This document shows, in pieces, positions 8,682 through 16,498 of a DNA stretch of 64,000 nt. Origin of the DNA: Rossellomorea vietnamensis NBRC 101237 (GTDB lineage: Bacteria > Bacillota > Bacilli > Bacillales > Bacillaceae_B); the NCBI RefSeq assembly GCF_001591825.1, contig NZ_BCVQ01000003.1, positions 124,001 through 188,000 on the forward strand, given 5' to 3'. Below the pieces are notes generated by a model. That model saw only the letters and a program-made list of their open reading frames with translations, was not told where the DNA came from and did not search any database. The position numbers were made by a program, and so were the translations under genes. The first letter of the stretch is position 1. Every line of letters begins with the position of its first letter.

Positions 8682-9854
8682 TTATCTTTTCTTGCGGGTC
8701 ATGACGTCAAAGATGACAGCCCCTGCTAGCACCCCTCCGCGAATCATATATTGATAGGAGATCCCGACGCCAAGGAGGTTCATGCCACTTGTCAATGAAG
8801 CCATGACGATGGCCCCGATGATGGCACCCGTCACTTTCCCGACACCGCCTGCAGATGATACCCCTCCCACGTAGGCAGCAGCGATGGCATCCAGTTCAAA
8901 TAACGTTCCGGCAGTGGTCGTGGCGGATTGAAGACGTGATGTGAACAATATACCGGATAGAGCTGCAAGCATCCCCATTGAACCGAAGACGATATAGGTG
9001 ATTTTCTTTACATTGATCCCGCTGAGATGGGCCGCTTCGGGATTGCTTCCCACGGCATAAATATGGCGGCCAAGGACCGTTTTGGAGGTCAGGAAGTGAT
9101 AGACGACCACAACGATCAGAATGATGATGACCGTCCAGGAAAATCCGTGATATCCCGCAAGAATCCATGTCACATATCCGATGATGGCTGAAACGAAGAC
9201 GAGCTTCAAGGCGAAAATCGGTGAAGAGATGACTTCAAACTCGTATTTGATCTTATTTCGTCTTGTCGAGATTTCACTATAAATATAGAGGATGATCCCG
9301 ACGAGCCCCACAAGAAGGGATAGAAGATGAAGTCCGCCCACTTCCATCAGGGATGGGATAAACCCGTTTCCAATGGCATTAAAATGGTCGTCCTGAATGA
9401 TGATGGTCCCTGTCTTCTCCGTCACCTGCAAAAGCGCTCCGCGGAAAATCAGCATTCCGGCTAACGTCGCCACGAAAGATGGAATTCCGATCTGCGCCAC
9501 AAGAAGACCGTTGAATAGCCCGACGATGGCTCCGATGATGAGGATGATCGGAATTGTCAGCCATGTGGAAAGACCCGCTTGTGTCAGCAGGATGGCTGCA
9601 ATGGCACCAAGGAATCCCGCCGCATACCCGACAGACAGATCGATATGCCGGATGACGATGACAAGGGTCATCCCGACAGCAAGCACGGCGATATAACCTG
9701 CAGAATCCAATAGATTACTAATGTTCCTTGACGTCATGAATAACCCGTCCGTCATAAACGTAAATGTAAGTATGATAGCGAATAGTGCAATATACATGCC
9801 GTAATCACGGATGTTGTCGCGAATCAGCATTCTAGTTTCTTGAAAGATATTCAT
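8682..9854 (-). CDS. mmsB: monosaccharide ABC transporter permease, MmsB/GguB type
   Basis: Integral membrane subunit of 390 residues, the usual length for the MmsB/GguB/XylH family. About ten hydrophobic segments are visible, with family landmarks GMTLVIVIRHIDLSVG, GLLVAQIGIPSFVATLAGMLIFRG, GRHIYAVGSNPEAAHLSGI and DAIAAAYVGGVSSAGGVG. It lies 14 nt after the ATPase gene and ends the transport operon. It forms the channel for sugars delivered by the ChvE-like protein. Members of this family carry xylose, arabinose, galactose and glucose; the exact sugar is not visible from sequence. Confidence 0.92.
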   Translation of the reverse strand: MNIFQETRMLIRDNIRDYGMYIALFAIILTFTFMTDGLFMTSRNISNLLDSAGYIAVLAVGMTLVIVIRHIDLSVGYAAGFLGAIAAILLTQAGLSTWLTIPIILIIGAIVGLFNGLLVAQIGIPSFVATLAGMLIFRGALLQVTEKTGTIIIQDDHFNAIGNGFIPSLMEVGGLHLLSLLVGLVGIILYIYSEISTRRNKIKYEFEVISSPIFALKLVFVSAIIGYVTWILAGYHGFSWTVIIILIVVVVYHFLTSKTVLGRHIYAVGSNPEAAHLSGINVKKITYIVFGSMGMLAALSGILFTSRLQSATTTAGTLFELDAIAAAYVGGVSSAGGVGKVTGAIIGAIVMASLTSGMNLLGVGISYQYMIRGGVLAGAVIFDVMTRKKR

Positions 9855-9868
9855 ATGTGTTTACCCCC

Positions 9869-11389
9869 TTATTGCGTTGCAAGTTCCATTATTTTTTCCT
9901 GACTGGCGTCGTCCACTTGTAGTTCCCCTTTGATCTCACCCTGGGCCATGACGTATACACGGTCACTCATCCCGAGTACTTCCCCGAGCTCGGAGGAAAT
10001 CATGATGATGCTGAGTCCCTGCTCGATCAGCTCGTTCATCACCGTATAGATTTCGAACTTCGCCCCGACATCGATTCCCCTGGTCGGTTCATCCAGAATG
10101 AGAAGCTTCGGTCCAACGAAGAGCCATTTCCCGATGGATACTTTCTGCTGATTCCCCCCGCTCAAGTTCCCGACGAGCTGTTCAAGGGAAGATGCCTTGA
10201 TATGAAGAGAAGAATGATAGCGTTCAGCCACCTTGATTTCTTCATTATCATTGATCACCCCTTTGGAGGAGATTCCGCCTAAATTGGCAGCCGATATATT
10301 ACTTTTAATATCCTGCAAAAGGAAAAGCCCGTCATCTTTACGATCCTCTGTTACATAAGCGATTCCTGCCTTGATGGCATCCTTCGTATGTTTGAGTGTG
10401 GTAAGGTTATCATTCCATATAAGGTTTCCTTCAAGCTTGTATGATTTCGCATTGCCGAATATGCTCAAGGCAAGCTCTGTTCGACCAGATCCCATGAGGC
10501 CCGCAATCCCTACGATTTCCCCTTTTTTCACATGAAGGTCCACATTCTTGATCACCTGTCTGCCAAGCTGCGGGTCATAGGCAGACCAATTTTGAAGTTC
10601 CAAAATGGGGTCACCATGGGATTTATTCGGTCGTTTCGGGTAGATATCTTCAATGGAACGGCCCACCATATTCTTGATGATGATCCCTTCCGATACTTCT
10701 TCCTTTGATGCATCCAGGGTGCAAATGGTTTTACCATCCCTGAGAACGGTCGCCTTATCGGCGATGTGAATGACTTCCTTTAACTTGTGGGAAATCATGA
10801 TACATGTGATGCCTTGTTTTTTCAGATCCTTCAGTAATTCCAGCAGATTCTCACTGTCGTCTTCATTCAATGCTGCTGTCGGTTCATCCAAAATCAATAA
10901 TTTCACGTCTTTGCTCAAAGCCTTCGCTATCTCGACCAGCTGGCGTTTCCCTACGCTGAGGTCCCTCACAAGAGTATCGGGATTCACATCCAGCTTCACT
11001 TTATTCAGAAGCTTCTGCGCCTCCACGATGGTCCGGTTCCAATCAATGAAACCACCGAGCTTTACTTCATTCCCTGCAAAAATATTTTCATAAACGGTCA
11101 GATCCGGAAAGAGAGCCAGCTCCTGATAGATGATGGCAATCCCTGTGTTGACACTGTCACTGATTTTGTTAAATTGCTGAACGGCTCCATCGAACACGAT
11201 GTCCCCCGTATACGTCCCATACGGATACACCCCGCTCAGCACTTTCATTAGCGTGGATTTCCCAGCACCGTTTTCACCTATCAAGCAATGAATCTCCCCT
11301 TCTTCCACCTTGAAATTCACATCACTCAGTGCTTTGACACCCGTAAATTCCTTGGAGATATCATTCATTTCTAACAAATACTTCTTCAT
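9869..11389 (-). CDS. mmsA: monosaccharide ABC transporter ATP-binding protein, MmsA/GguA type
   Basis: Tandem ATPase of 506 residues. The first half carries GENGAGKST, LSVGKRQLVEIAKAL and LLILDEPTAAL; the second half carries GLMGSGRTEL, LSGGNQQKVSIGKWL and LLILDEPTRGIDVGAK. This duplicated architecture is specific to the RbsA/XylG/GguA sugar importers. The ATG at 11389 follows AAAGGGGG; a GTG directly before it is the alternative. It is preceded by an intercistronic stem-loop separating it from the binding-protein gene. It energises uptake through the permease encoded just downstream. Confidence 0.93.
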   Translation of the reverse strand: MKKYLLEMNDISKEFTGVKALSDVNFKVEEGEIHCLIGENGAGKSTLMKVLSGVYPYGTYTGDIVFDGAVQQFNKISDSVNTGIAIIYQELALFPDLTVYENIFAGNEVKLGGFIDWNRTIVEAQKLLNKVKLDVNPDTLVRDLSVGKRQLVEIAKALSKDVKLLILDEPTAALNEDDSENLLELLKDLKKQGITCIMISHKLKEVIHIADKATVLRDGKTICTLDASKEEVSEGIIIKNMVGRSIEDIYPKRPNKSHGDPILELQNWSAYDPQLGRQVIKNVDLHVKKGEIVGIAGLMGSGRTELALSIFGNAKSYKLEGNLIWNDNLTTLKHTKDAIKAGIAYVTEDRKDDGLFLLQDIKSNISAANLGGISSKGVINDNEEIKVAERYHSSLHIKASSLEQLVGNLSGGNQQKVSIGKWLFVGPKLLILDEPTRGIDVGAKFEIYTVMNELIEQGLSIIMISSELGEVLGMSDRVYVMAQGEIKGELQVDDASQEKIMELATQ

Positions 11390-11427
11390 CACACTTAACC
11401 CCCTTTAACAAAAGCAATGACAATACA

Positions 11428-11456
11428 GGATGGCGGCGGCTTTCCGGCCACCATCC
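11428..11456 (-). other. intercistronic stem-loop between binding protein and ATPase
   Basis: Stem GGATGGTGG/CCGCCATCC (one G-T pair) lies between chvE and mmsA without a following T run. Such structures often protect the upstream message and raise binding-protein levels over the membrane components. That role is inferred here. Confidence 0.6.
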
Positions 11457-11465
11457 CGCTTATGG

Positions 11466-12584
11466 CTATTCCTTTAATCCTGTAAATTCGTCCGCTTTGT
11501 AATATCCTGAATCGATCAGTTCTTCCTTCACATTGTCTTGATCAACCACGATGACTTCCGTTTGCTTCGCTTCAACATCTTTCTTACCATTATCATAAGA
11601 ACCCGTCGTTTCAGGTGTTTTTCCATCCAGTACGTCAACGGCAATGCCCATGGCATCCGTTACAAGCGTACGTACGTCTTTGAAGACTATCATGGACTGT
11701 TTACCATCAATCACATATTGAACAGACGCTTTTTCTGCATCCTGACCTGTGACAACGTAGCTGGTTACTGCTTTGTCAGAAGCAAATACATCCGCGATGG
11801 AACGTGCTGTACCATCATTCGGTGCAAGGACGGCCACATTCCCCTTCATATCCGCGCCTGCTGCTGTCAGATGTGTTTGTGCTTTGTTCTTCGCTTCGTT
11901 CGGATCCCAGTTCGTTGTCACCTGGCCAAGGATTTTACTCATTTCGTCACGGCTTAACTCAGCTGTATCCTTAAGTGACTCTGCTTCACTTGAATTCGCG
12001 ATTTTAAATGTTCCATCTGCAATCTTCGGCTGAAGGACTTTCCAAGCGCCTTCAAAGAACAGGAACGCATTGTTATCGGAAGCTGCACCGGCATACAAGT
12101 AAAGTGGTACATCCTTGCCCTCAGCGTGATCGATCAGGTATTGTCCCTGGGCTTCCCCAACGGCTACGCTGTCGAATGTCACATAATAATCAACCGCATC
12201 TGTATTCGTAATCAGACGATCATATGAAATGACCGTAATGCCTTCCTTCTTCGCTGACTCAACGGCAGCCGCTGCTGCAGCCCCATCCTGCGGCGTGATG
12301 ATCAGTACGTCGATCCCTTTATTGATCAGAGTTTCTACATTTTCTTTCTCCTTGGCAGAAGAGCCTTGGCTGAACAGAATTTCCGTGGTATACTCGGAAT
12401 CCTTCAACGCATCTTTAAAGCGCTTTTCATCCTGCACCCATCTCGGTTCGTCTTTTGTCGGCAGGACGATTCCTACACTGACACCCTTCTTGCCACCCGT
12501 ACTGCTACTGTTACATGCTGCAAGCATACCCATGAATAGAATGAGAACCATTAACATTGAAACAACTTTTACCGTTTTCCTCAT
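11466..12584 (-). CDS. chvE: ChvE-like multiple-sugar-binding lipoprotein
   Basis: Solute-binding lipoprotein of 372 residues. Signal MRKTVKVVSMLMVLILFM with lipobox LAAC at about 21-24 is followed by a Ser/Gly linker. Then come VSVGIVLPTKDEPRWVQDE, GIDVLIITPQDGAAAAAAVE, VISYDRLI, LYLYAGAASDNNAFLFFEGA, VLAPNDGTARSIADVF and VVTGQDAEKASVQYVI. This is the ChvE/XylF pattern seen with MmsAB/GguAB transporters. It is first in the chvE-mmsA-mmsB operon, with AAAGGGGGAG before the ATG and a SigA promoter plus cre site upstream. It captures aldoses (xylose, arabinose, galactose or glucose class) at the outer membrane face; the exact ligand is not known. Confidence 0.9.
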   Translation of the reverse strand: MRKTVKVVSMLMVLILFMGMLAACNSSSTGGKKGVSVGIVLPTKDEPRWVQDEKRFKDALKDSEYTTEILFSQGSSAKEKENVETLINKGIDVLIITPQDGAAAAAAVESAKKEGITVISYDRLITNTDAVDYYVTFDSVAVGEAQGQYLIDHAEGKDVPLYLYAGAASDNNAFLFFEGAWKVLQPKIADGTFKIANSSEAESLKDTAELSRDEMSKILGQVTTNWDPNEAKNKAQTHLTAAGADMKGNVAVLAPNDGTARSIADVFASDKAVTSYVVTGQDAEKASVQYVIDGKQSMIVFKDVRTLVTDAMGIAVDVLDGKTPETTGSYDNGKKDVEAKQTEVIVVDQDNVKEELIDSGYYKADEFTGLKE

Positions 12585-12619
12585 TTCTTACTCCCCCTTT
12601 GTTATCAAGCTCAAGGTTA

Positions 12620-12648
12620 ATTATATTGAGAATTCTGAGTGTTTGTAA
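12620..12648 (-). promoter_or_regulatory. SigA promoter of the chvE-mmsAB operon
   Basis: Perfect -10 TATAAT (12620-12625), 17-nt spacer and a weak -35 TTACAA (12643-12648), reading toward chvE. The weak -35 agrees with a promoter needing an activator, plausibly the AraC-type regulator at 4588. Confidence 0.6.
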
Positions 12649-12657
12649 TCGCTTTCA
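12644..12657 (-). promoter_or_regulatory. cre site (CcpA) at the chvE-mmsAB promoter
   Basis: TGAAAGCGATTACA on the minus strand fits the cre consensus TGWAANCGNTNWCA at every position and overlaps the predicted -35. It predicts carbon catabolite repression of the sugar transporter by CcpA/HPr-Ser-P. Confidence 0.75.
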
Positions 12658-12702
12658 CTAGCACTCTTTTGGTATTGTCTGGACTTTTTTGGTATAGGTG
12701 AT

Positions 12703-12743
12703 AAAAAAAGGGACGTTCCATGTTGATTCGGAACGTCCCTTTT
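12703..12743 (-). terminator. terminator of the ABC-F gene
   Basis: Perfect stem GGGACGTTCC/GGAACGTCCC with a 10-nt loop, flanked by A and T runs, directly after the stop at 12745. Confidence 0.85.
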
Positions 12744-12744
12744 A

Positions 12745-14373
12745 TCACTTCAATTCATTCATCTGTCTACTCAATTCGATAAACTTCCTGTCGAGTTCTG
12801 CATATCCCTCATCTCCCGGTACCATAAAACTGAGACGCCCCAGCACTTCCTGCCTCTCCGTCTCGAGTTTCATCCGCTGTTCTTCTTTGTCATCACGTTC
12901 AGATGCCGGCTCATCCAGCTCCTTCTTTATGGTCCCGTTTTCGATCACCAGCTTGATGTCCGTCGTTTTCTCAAGGAAATATCGGTCATGGGTGACGATG
13001 ATCAGAGTTCCATTGTACTGGGAAAGGGTTTCCTCCAGCTGTTCACGTGAAGCGAGATCCAAGTGGTTCGTCGGTTCATCCAGTATTAAGGCATCCTTTT
13101 CCTCCAGGATATATTTCATCAGCTTAATCTTCACCCGTTCTCCCATGCTCATATTTCGGATCGGTTCCTTCCAATGAGACGTCTGGAATCCAAGATGCTT
13201 CATCAACGTCTGGACTTTCCCTCTTTCCGCAAAGGTTTCTTTATGAAAAAGCTCTCCCGGTGTCTCGTCGAGGGGCAGATCGAACACTTCCTGGGTCAGG
13301 TAGCCGATCGTGGCAGACGGCGACACCCAAACATCCCCTTCTGCCGCTTCCGCTCCAAGGATGATCTTCAGCAATGTCGTTTTCCCGCTTCCGTTCGGTC
13401 CTGTGACCGCAATTTTTTCCCCATGCTGGATGGTAAAATGGACGTTCTTGAATAAGGTCCGTCCCTCAAAGGATTTTTTCAGATTCCTCACTTCAAGGAA
13501 CCGTTTCCCTGTTTTGTGTGTGGATTGGATGCTGAAGCGGACGTTATGTTCTTCTTCGACCTCTGTCACCTTTGCTTTCTCTAGTTCCTTCTCCAGGCGT
13601 TTTTGCTTGGATTTGACCTGGGTGTCCATGCGTTTTGCTTTGACGCGGTAATGTTCTTTGTACCCTTCCTGTTTCGTGGACTCGGCGTGGGCTTTTTTCG
13701 ACCAGGAGGTGAGTTCCTTCATCTGGCTCTCGATCCGCTCCACCATTTTCTGCTGCTTTTCATATTCCCGCTGCTGCGTCAGCCTCCGCTGCTTCCGCGC
13801 ATCCATATAACTGGAATAATTCCCATTATGCTCAATGAGCTTCTTTCCTTCGATGGACCAGATCTTCGTCACAGCCTCATCCAGGAAATAGCGGTCATGG
13901 GAAACGAGAAGGATGGTCCCTTTGTAGTCCCTGATCTGTGTGGTCAGGAATTTCTGGCTTTCTTGATCAAGATGATTCGTCGGCTCATCCAATAACAGGA
14001 GGTCAGCCTTTTGAGAGAACCCGTTGGCGAGTCTCGCCTTCAGCTTCTCTCCCCCGCTCAACTGCTGAAATTCATGCGTCGGCACCTGCCATTTCTCCCG
14101 CAGCTTACTTTCAGAAGGGGTCAGTCCTTCCGAAGAATGGGTCTCCGTTTCCTGCTCCACCATGGTGATGGTTGCATCCCGAAGCCATTGAATCTGCCCC
14201 TCCGTTGGGGTCCGTTCACCTGCGATCAGTTGCAGCAGCGTCGACTTTCCGGCACCGTTATGTCCGATGATCCCGATGACCTCCCCTTCCTGCACGCCGG
14301 CATTCACCCCTTCAAAAATCTTCCCGTCCATCACTTCATAGCTTATATTCAATAGTTTCATCAATTCTCTCAT
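12745..14373 (-). CDS. vmlR: VmlR-type ABC-F ribosome-protection ATPase
   Basis: A 542-residue soluble protein with two ABC domains and no membrane part. Domain 1 has GHNGAGKST, LSGGEKLKARLA and LLLLDEPTNHLD; domain 2 has GPNGSGKTT, MSMGERVKIKLM and LILDEPTNHLD. The interdomain helices (REYEKQQKMVERIESQMKEL...KQKRLEKELEKA) and the C-terminal extension (RLSFMVPGDEGYAELDR) closely match B. subtilis VmlR (547 aa) as I remember it. VmlR rescues ribosomes from virginiamycin M, lincomycin and tiamulin. The ATG at 14373 is preceded by AGAGGGG; a TTG seven codons earlier is less likely. The leader contains an attenuator, so induction by stalled ribosomes is expected. Confidence 0.9.
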   Translation of the reverse strand: MRELMKLLNISYEVMDGKIFEGVNAGVQEGEVIGIIGHNGAGKSTLLQLIAGERTPTEGQIQWLRDATITMVEQETETHSSEGLTPSESKLREKWQVPTHEFQQLSGGEKLKARLANGFSQKADLLLLDEPTNHLDQESQKFLTTQIRDYKGTILLVSHDRYFLDEAVTKIWSIEGKKLIEHNGNYSSYMDARKQRRLTQQREYEKQQKMVERIESQMKELTSWSKKAHAESTKQEGYKEHYRVKAKRMDTQVKSKQKRLEKELEKAKVTEVEEEHNVRFSIQSTHKTGKRFLEVRNLKKSFEGRTLFKNVHFTIQHGEKIAVTGPNGSGKTTLLKIILGAEAAEGDVWVSPSATIGYLTQEVFDLPLDETPGELFHKETFAERGKVQTLMKHLGFQTSHWKEPIRNMSMGERVKIKLMKYILEEKDALILDEPTNHLDLASREQLEETLSQYNGTLIIVTHDRYFLEKTTDIKLVIENGTIKKELDEPASERDDKEEQRMKLETERQEVLGRLSFMVPGDEGYAELDRKFIELSRQMNELK

Positions 14374-14405
14374 ACCATCTTCCCCTCTCTTCAAAAAAGG
14401 GAGAA

Positions 14406-14438
14406 CAAAAAAATCCTCCCAATGGTTCTGGAAGGATT
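14406..14438 (-). terminator. attenuator terminator in the vmlR leader
   Basis: Minus strand AATCCTTCC ... GGGAGGATT followed by seven T, ending about 35 nt before the vmlR start. Its left arm overlaps the sequence that can instead pair upstream, see the antiterminator entry. Confidence 0.75.
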
Positions 14439-14510
14439 AGCACTGCGCACAAAGAAAGCTATGGATGATCAATAGCTAAAAACATGTATAAAAATGGGCA
14501 GACTAATCCT
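14433..14510 (-). promoter_or_regulatory. antiterminator hairpin of the vmlR leader
   Basis: AGGATTAG (read at 14510-14503 on the minus strand) pairs perfectly with CTAATCCT (14440-14433), extended by CTGC/GCAG across a small internal loop. It uses the same AATCCT segment as the terminator, so the two folds are mutually exclusive. Short reading frames occur upstream (ATG at 14593, MTGVMGGR; overlapping MKN); none has a strong binding site. Confidence 0.65.
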
Positions 14511-14604
14511 ATTTAGGTTAATTTGAAATATGGAATTTCAAACGTCTCGAAAATAAGATTAGTTCTTCATCGTCCACCCATCACTCCTGTCATAATTAGT
14601 AAAT

Positions 14605-14638
14605 TTACTATAACACGAAAACCTCCTATCGTGCAAAA
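14605..14638 (-). promoter_or_regulatory. SigA promoter of vmlR
   Basis: Minus strand TTGCAC, an 18-nt spacer, then TATAGT, about 230 nt upstream of the coding start. This leaves room for the attenuated leader. The stretch 14374-14727 between the vmlR and TerC starts is occupied by this leader plus the TerC promoter region. Confidence 0.6.
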
Positions 14639-14727
14639 CCATTTTAGATTCGTATTAGATGGAAAATAAGTGGTAAGATAAGCTAAAGAGTACTTTTAGG
14701 CTAGCATTTTTGATGGGAGCGATACAC

Positions 14728-15501
14728 TTGGAATCAATTTGGTTAGAATATGGATGGACTTTATTAATCTTAATCGGCCTCGAGGGCTTATTGTCAGCAG
14801 ATAACGCCCTCGTGCTCGCAGTCATCGCGAAGCATTTACCAGAAGATGAAAAGAAACGAGCGATAAAATACGGGATTTTCCTGGCGTTTGCCTTCAGGTT
14901 TGTGGCCCTTTTTGCCATTTCATTCATCGCAAATGTCTGGCAGATCCAGGCGATCGGTGCAGCTTACCTGCTGTATCTGGGGCTCAAACATGTCATCAAA
15001 GCGAAGTTCGGGAAAGATAATGAGAAGAATCAGGAAGAAACGGAAGAAGAAGCTGCCGGCAAAGGATTCTGGCCGACGGTTGGAAAAATCGCCCTGGCAG
15101 ACCTTGCTTTTGCCATTGATTCCATCCTTGCCGCTGTCGCCCTTGCACTTGGCCTGCCTGACTCTCCCCTTGGAGATTTCGGCGGCATGGACGGCGGACA
15201 ATTCATTGTGGTCGTTCTTGGCGGAATTGCAGGATTGATCCTCATCAAATATGCAGCCACCTGGTTCGTTCAGCTTCTGGAAAAGCGCCCTGCTCTGGAA
15301 ACGACAGCTTATGCCATTGTTGCCTGGGTCGGAGTGAAGCTTGCCGTCATCACCCTAGCCCATGAGGATATCGGGGTGCTCGATCATGATTTTCCGCATA
15401 GTACCGTATGGACCCTGATATTCTACGGAGTACTGGTGGGGATTGCCTTGTTGGGCTGGTTTGCTCCCGGTAATAAGGGTTCTGAGCAAAATGTGGGATA
15501 A
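14728..15501 (+). CDS. TerC family membrane protein
   Basis: About 257 residues with seven or so membrane helices and the family motifs GLEGLLSADNALVLAV (helix 1) and LADLAFAIDSILAAVAL. The conserved acidic residues in the membrane are the family's metal-binding candidates. Bacillus paralogues YceF and YkoY (MeeF, MeeY) supply manganese to secreted enzymes. TTG at 14728 is chosen because it gives the family start MESIWLEYGWTLL and follows GGGAG by 7 nt; a TTG/ATG pair at 14710-14713 would add six residues. It is divergent from vmlR and ends at a perfect palindrome terminator. I saw no yybP-ykoY riboswitch upstream. Confidence 0.88.
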   Translation: MESIWLEYGWTLLILIGLEGLLSADNALVLAVIAKHLPEDEKKRAIKYGIFLAFAFRFVALFAISFIANVWQIQAIGAAYLLYLGLKHVIKAKFGKDNEKNQEETEEEAAGKGFWPTVGKIALADLAFAIDSILAAVALALGLPDSPLGDFGGMDGGQFIVVVLGGIAGLILIKYAATWFVQLLEKRPALETTAYAIVAWVGVKLAVITLAHEDIGVLDHDFPHSTVWTLIFYGVLVGIALLGWFAPGNKGSEQNVG

Positions 15502-15515
15502 AAAAGCAATGTAAG

Positions 15516-15551
15516 AAAAAATGGCGTGGTCATATGACCACGCCATTTTTT
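15516..15551. terminator. perfect palindromic bidirectional terminator
   Basis: A 36-bp perfect palindrome with A6 and T6 ends around TGGCGTGGTCATATGACCACGC's stem (core 15522-15545). It terminates the TerC gene (+) and the tiny minus-strand gene at 15558. Confidence 0.88.
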
Positions 15552-15557
15552 GAAGAT

Positions 15558-15629
15558 TTATTTCTTTTTTCTTCTTATAATAATGACTACGGTTAATACA
15601 ATAATGAGTAAAAACATACCCTTTGCCAT
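15558..15629 (-). CDS. possible 23-residue membrane peptide
   Basis: Hand-found small frame encoding MAKGMFLLIIVLTVVIIIRRKKK. It has one hydrophobic helix (about 5-18) followed by a basic RRKKK stop-transfer end. AAGGTGG lies 8-9 nt before the ATG and the terminator at 15516-15551 follows immediately. The layout (binding site, helix, positive tail, terminator) argues for a real small membrane protein, but it is too short for composition to prove it. I recognise no homologue. Confidence 0.45.
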   Translation of the reverse strand: MAKGMFLLIIVLTVVIIIRRKKK

Positions 15630-15693
15630 TTTTACTTCCACCTTTCTTCATGAATTACTTCCACATGACCATAAGGAATACCAACTGATTCAC

Positions 15694-16125
15694 TTACATT
15701 TCTTTCGTGATACGTCGAAACATCAATGGAGCGAACAAGGATAAAAGCAGGGTCCCCAGCGAGATCCACCAGCCGGTCGCTTTGAAGATATCCTCTGGAA
15801 TGATAAATGTGTATCCCAAATACGATAAAAACAAAACACCTTGAAGTAACTTCAGGGCTTTCGAATCGGCTTCATTTTTCTCTGCTACCAATCGTTCATC
15901 CGTCTCGGACACCATCACATTAGGATCCTTTTTTATTTTCAATAGTTTTAGGAAAGAAGCCAGGGCTGCGCTAGAAGAAATGAGGGAAAGAGCTAAGAGG
16001 GATTTGTTGGCGAATGGAATATCCGATATTTCGAAAATAAACCACGTAACTAAAAGGGCCAGGCTGACAAGCAACGATACAAGAATGGTCCATTTTACTT
16101 CTTTCACAATTTTTCCAGCATTCAT
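15694..16125 (-). CDS. membrane protein paired with XRE regulator
   Basis: A 143-residue protein with two helices in the N-terminal half (about 11-33 and 40-62), a polar segment with DERLVAEKNEADSKALK, and two more helices (about 95-135). The arrangement resembles DUF2178-like membrane proteins, but I cannot assign a function. Its ATG lies 3 nt after the stop of the XRE gene, and its binding site GGGAGG is inside that gene's last codons, so the two are translationally coupled. Such regulator/membrane pairs are common in Firmicutes and often of unknown role. Confidence 0.75.
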   Translation of the reverse strand: MNAGKIVKEVKWTILVSLLVSLALLVTWFIFEISDIPFANKSLLALSLISSSAALASFLKLLKIKKDPNVMVSETDERLVAEKNEADSKALKLLQGVLFLSYLGYTFIIPEDIFKATGWWISLGTLLLSLFAPLMFRRITKEM

Positions 16126-16128
16126 TCT

Positions 16129-16323
16129 TCATTCCTCCCAGAATAAATCATTTAACGTCTTATTCAGTGCTTTGCTAATGTCAATACATAGTTTTAGACT
16201 AGGGTTGTATTTACCTGATTCGATTAAATTAATGGTTTGCCTGGTCACTCCGACAATCCTTGCCAATTGTTCTTGAGATACATCAGATTCAACGCGGGCT
16301 ATCTTCATCCGTTTGTTTTTCAA
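16129..16323 (-). CDS. small XRE-family (Cro/CI) transcriptional regulator
   Basis: A 64-residue helix-turn-helix protein: KIARVESDVSQEQLARIVGV, then TRQTINLIESGKYNPSLKLC and ALNKTLNDLFWEE. This is the YozG/Cro-like type that is a single DNA-binding domain. TTG at 16323 has AAGGAG 10 nt upstream. It is first in a two-gene operon with the membrane protein. The promoter just upstream carries a 48-bp perfect palindrome containing the -35, so autoregulation is very likely. Confidence 0.88.
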   Translation of the reverse strand: MKNKRMKIARVESDVSQEQLARIVGVTRQTINLIESGKYNPSLKLCIDISKALNKTLNDLFWEE

Positions 16324-16355
16324 GGAAATTCATCTCCTTCCATATATATACTATT

Positions 16356-16403
16356 AAACAGATTACAAAATGTCAATTATAATTGACATTTTGTAATCTG
16401 TTT
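16356..16403. promoter_or_regulatory. 48-bp perfect palindrome, probable operator of the XRE regulator
   Basis: Arms AAACAGATTACAAAATGTCAA ... mirrored without a mismatch and without a loop (centre between 16379 and 16380). On the minus strand the inner TTGACA serves as -35, and TAGTAT 17 nt further as -10, for the XRE gene. Likely bound by the XRE protein as a dimer or pair of dimers. Confidence 0.65.
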
Positions 16404-16436
16404 GTGCGGATTTTATTAAGCTACCATCCATTCAAC

Positions 16437-16480
16437 AAAAAAAAAGAAAATGACGTGTCAGATGGCACGCCATTTTCTTT
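16437..16480 (-). terminator. terminator of the ene-reductase gene
   Basis: Stem GAAAATGGCGTGCC/ GACACGTCATTTTC (near-perfect) followed by nine T on the minus strand. Confidence 0.8.
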
Positions 16481-16498
16481 CAATGCCTGATCGAAATC

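Noticed and set aside
14605-14727. Possible yybP-ykoY manganese riboswitch upstream of the TerC gene
   Set aside because: The gap is filled by the divergent vmlR leader, and the conserved riboswitch core and its GGGGAG/GGGG-type loops are not present.
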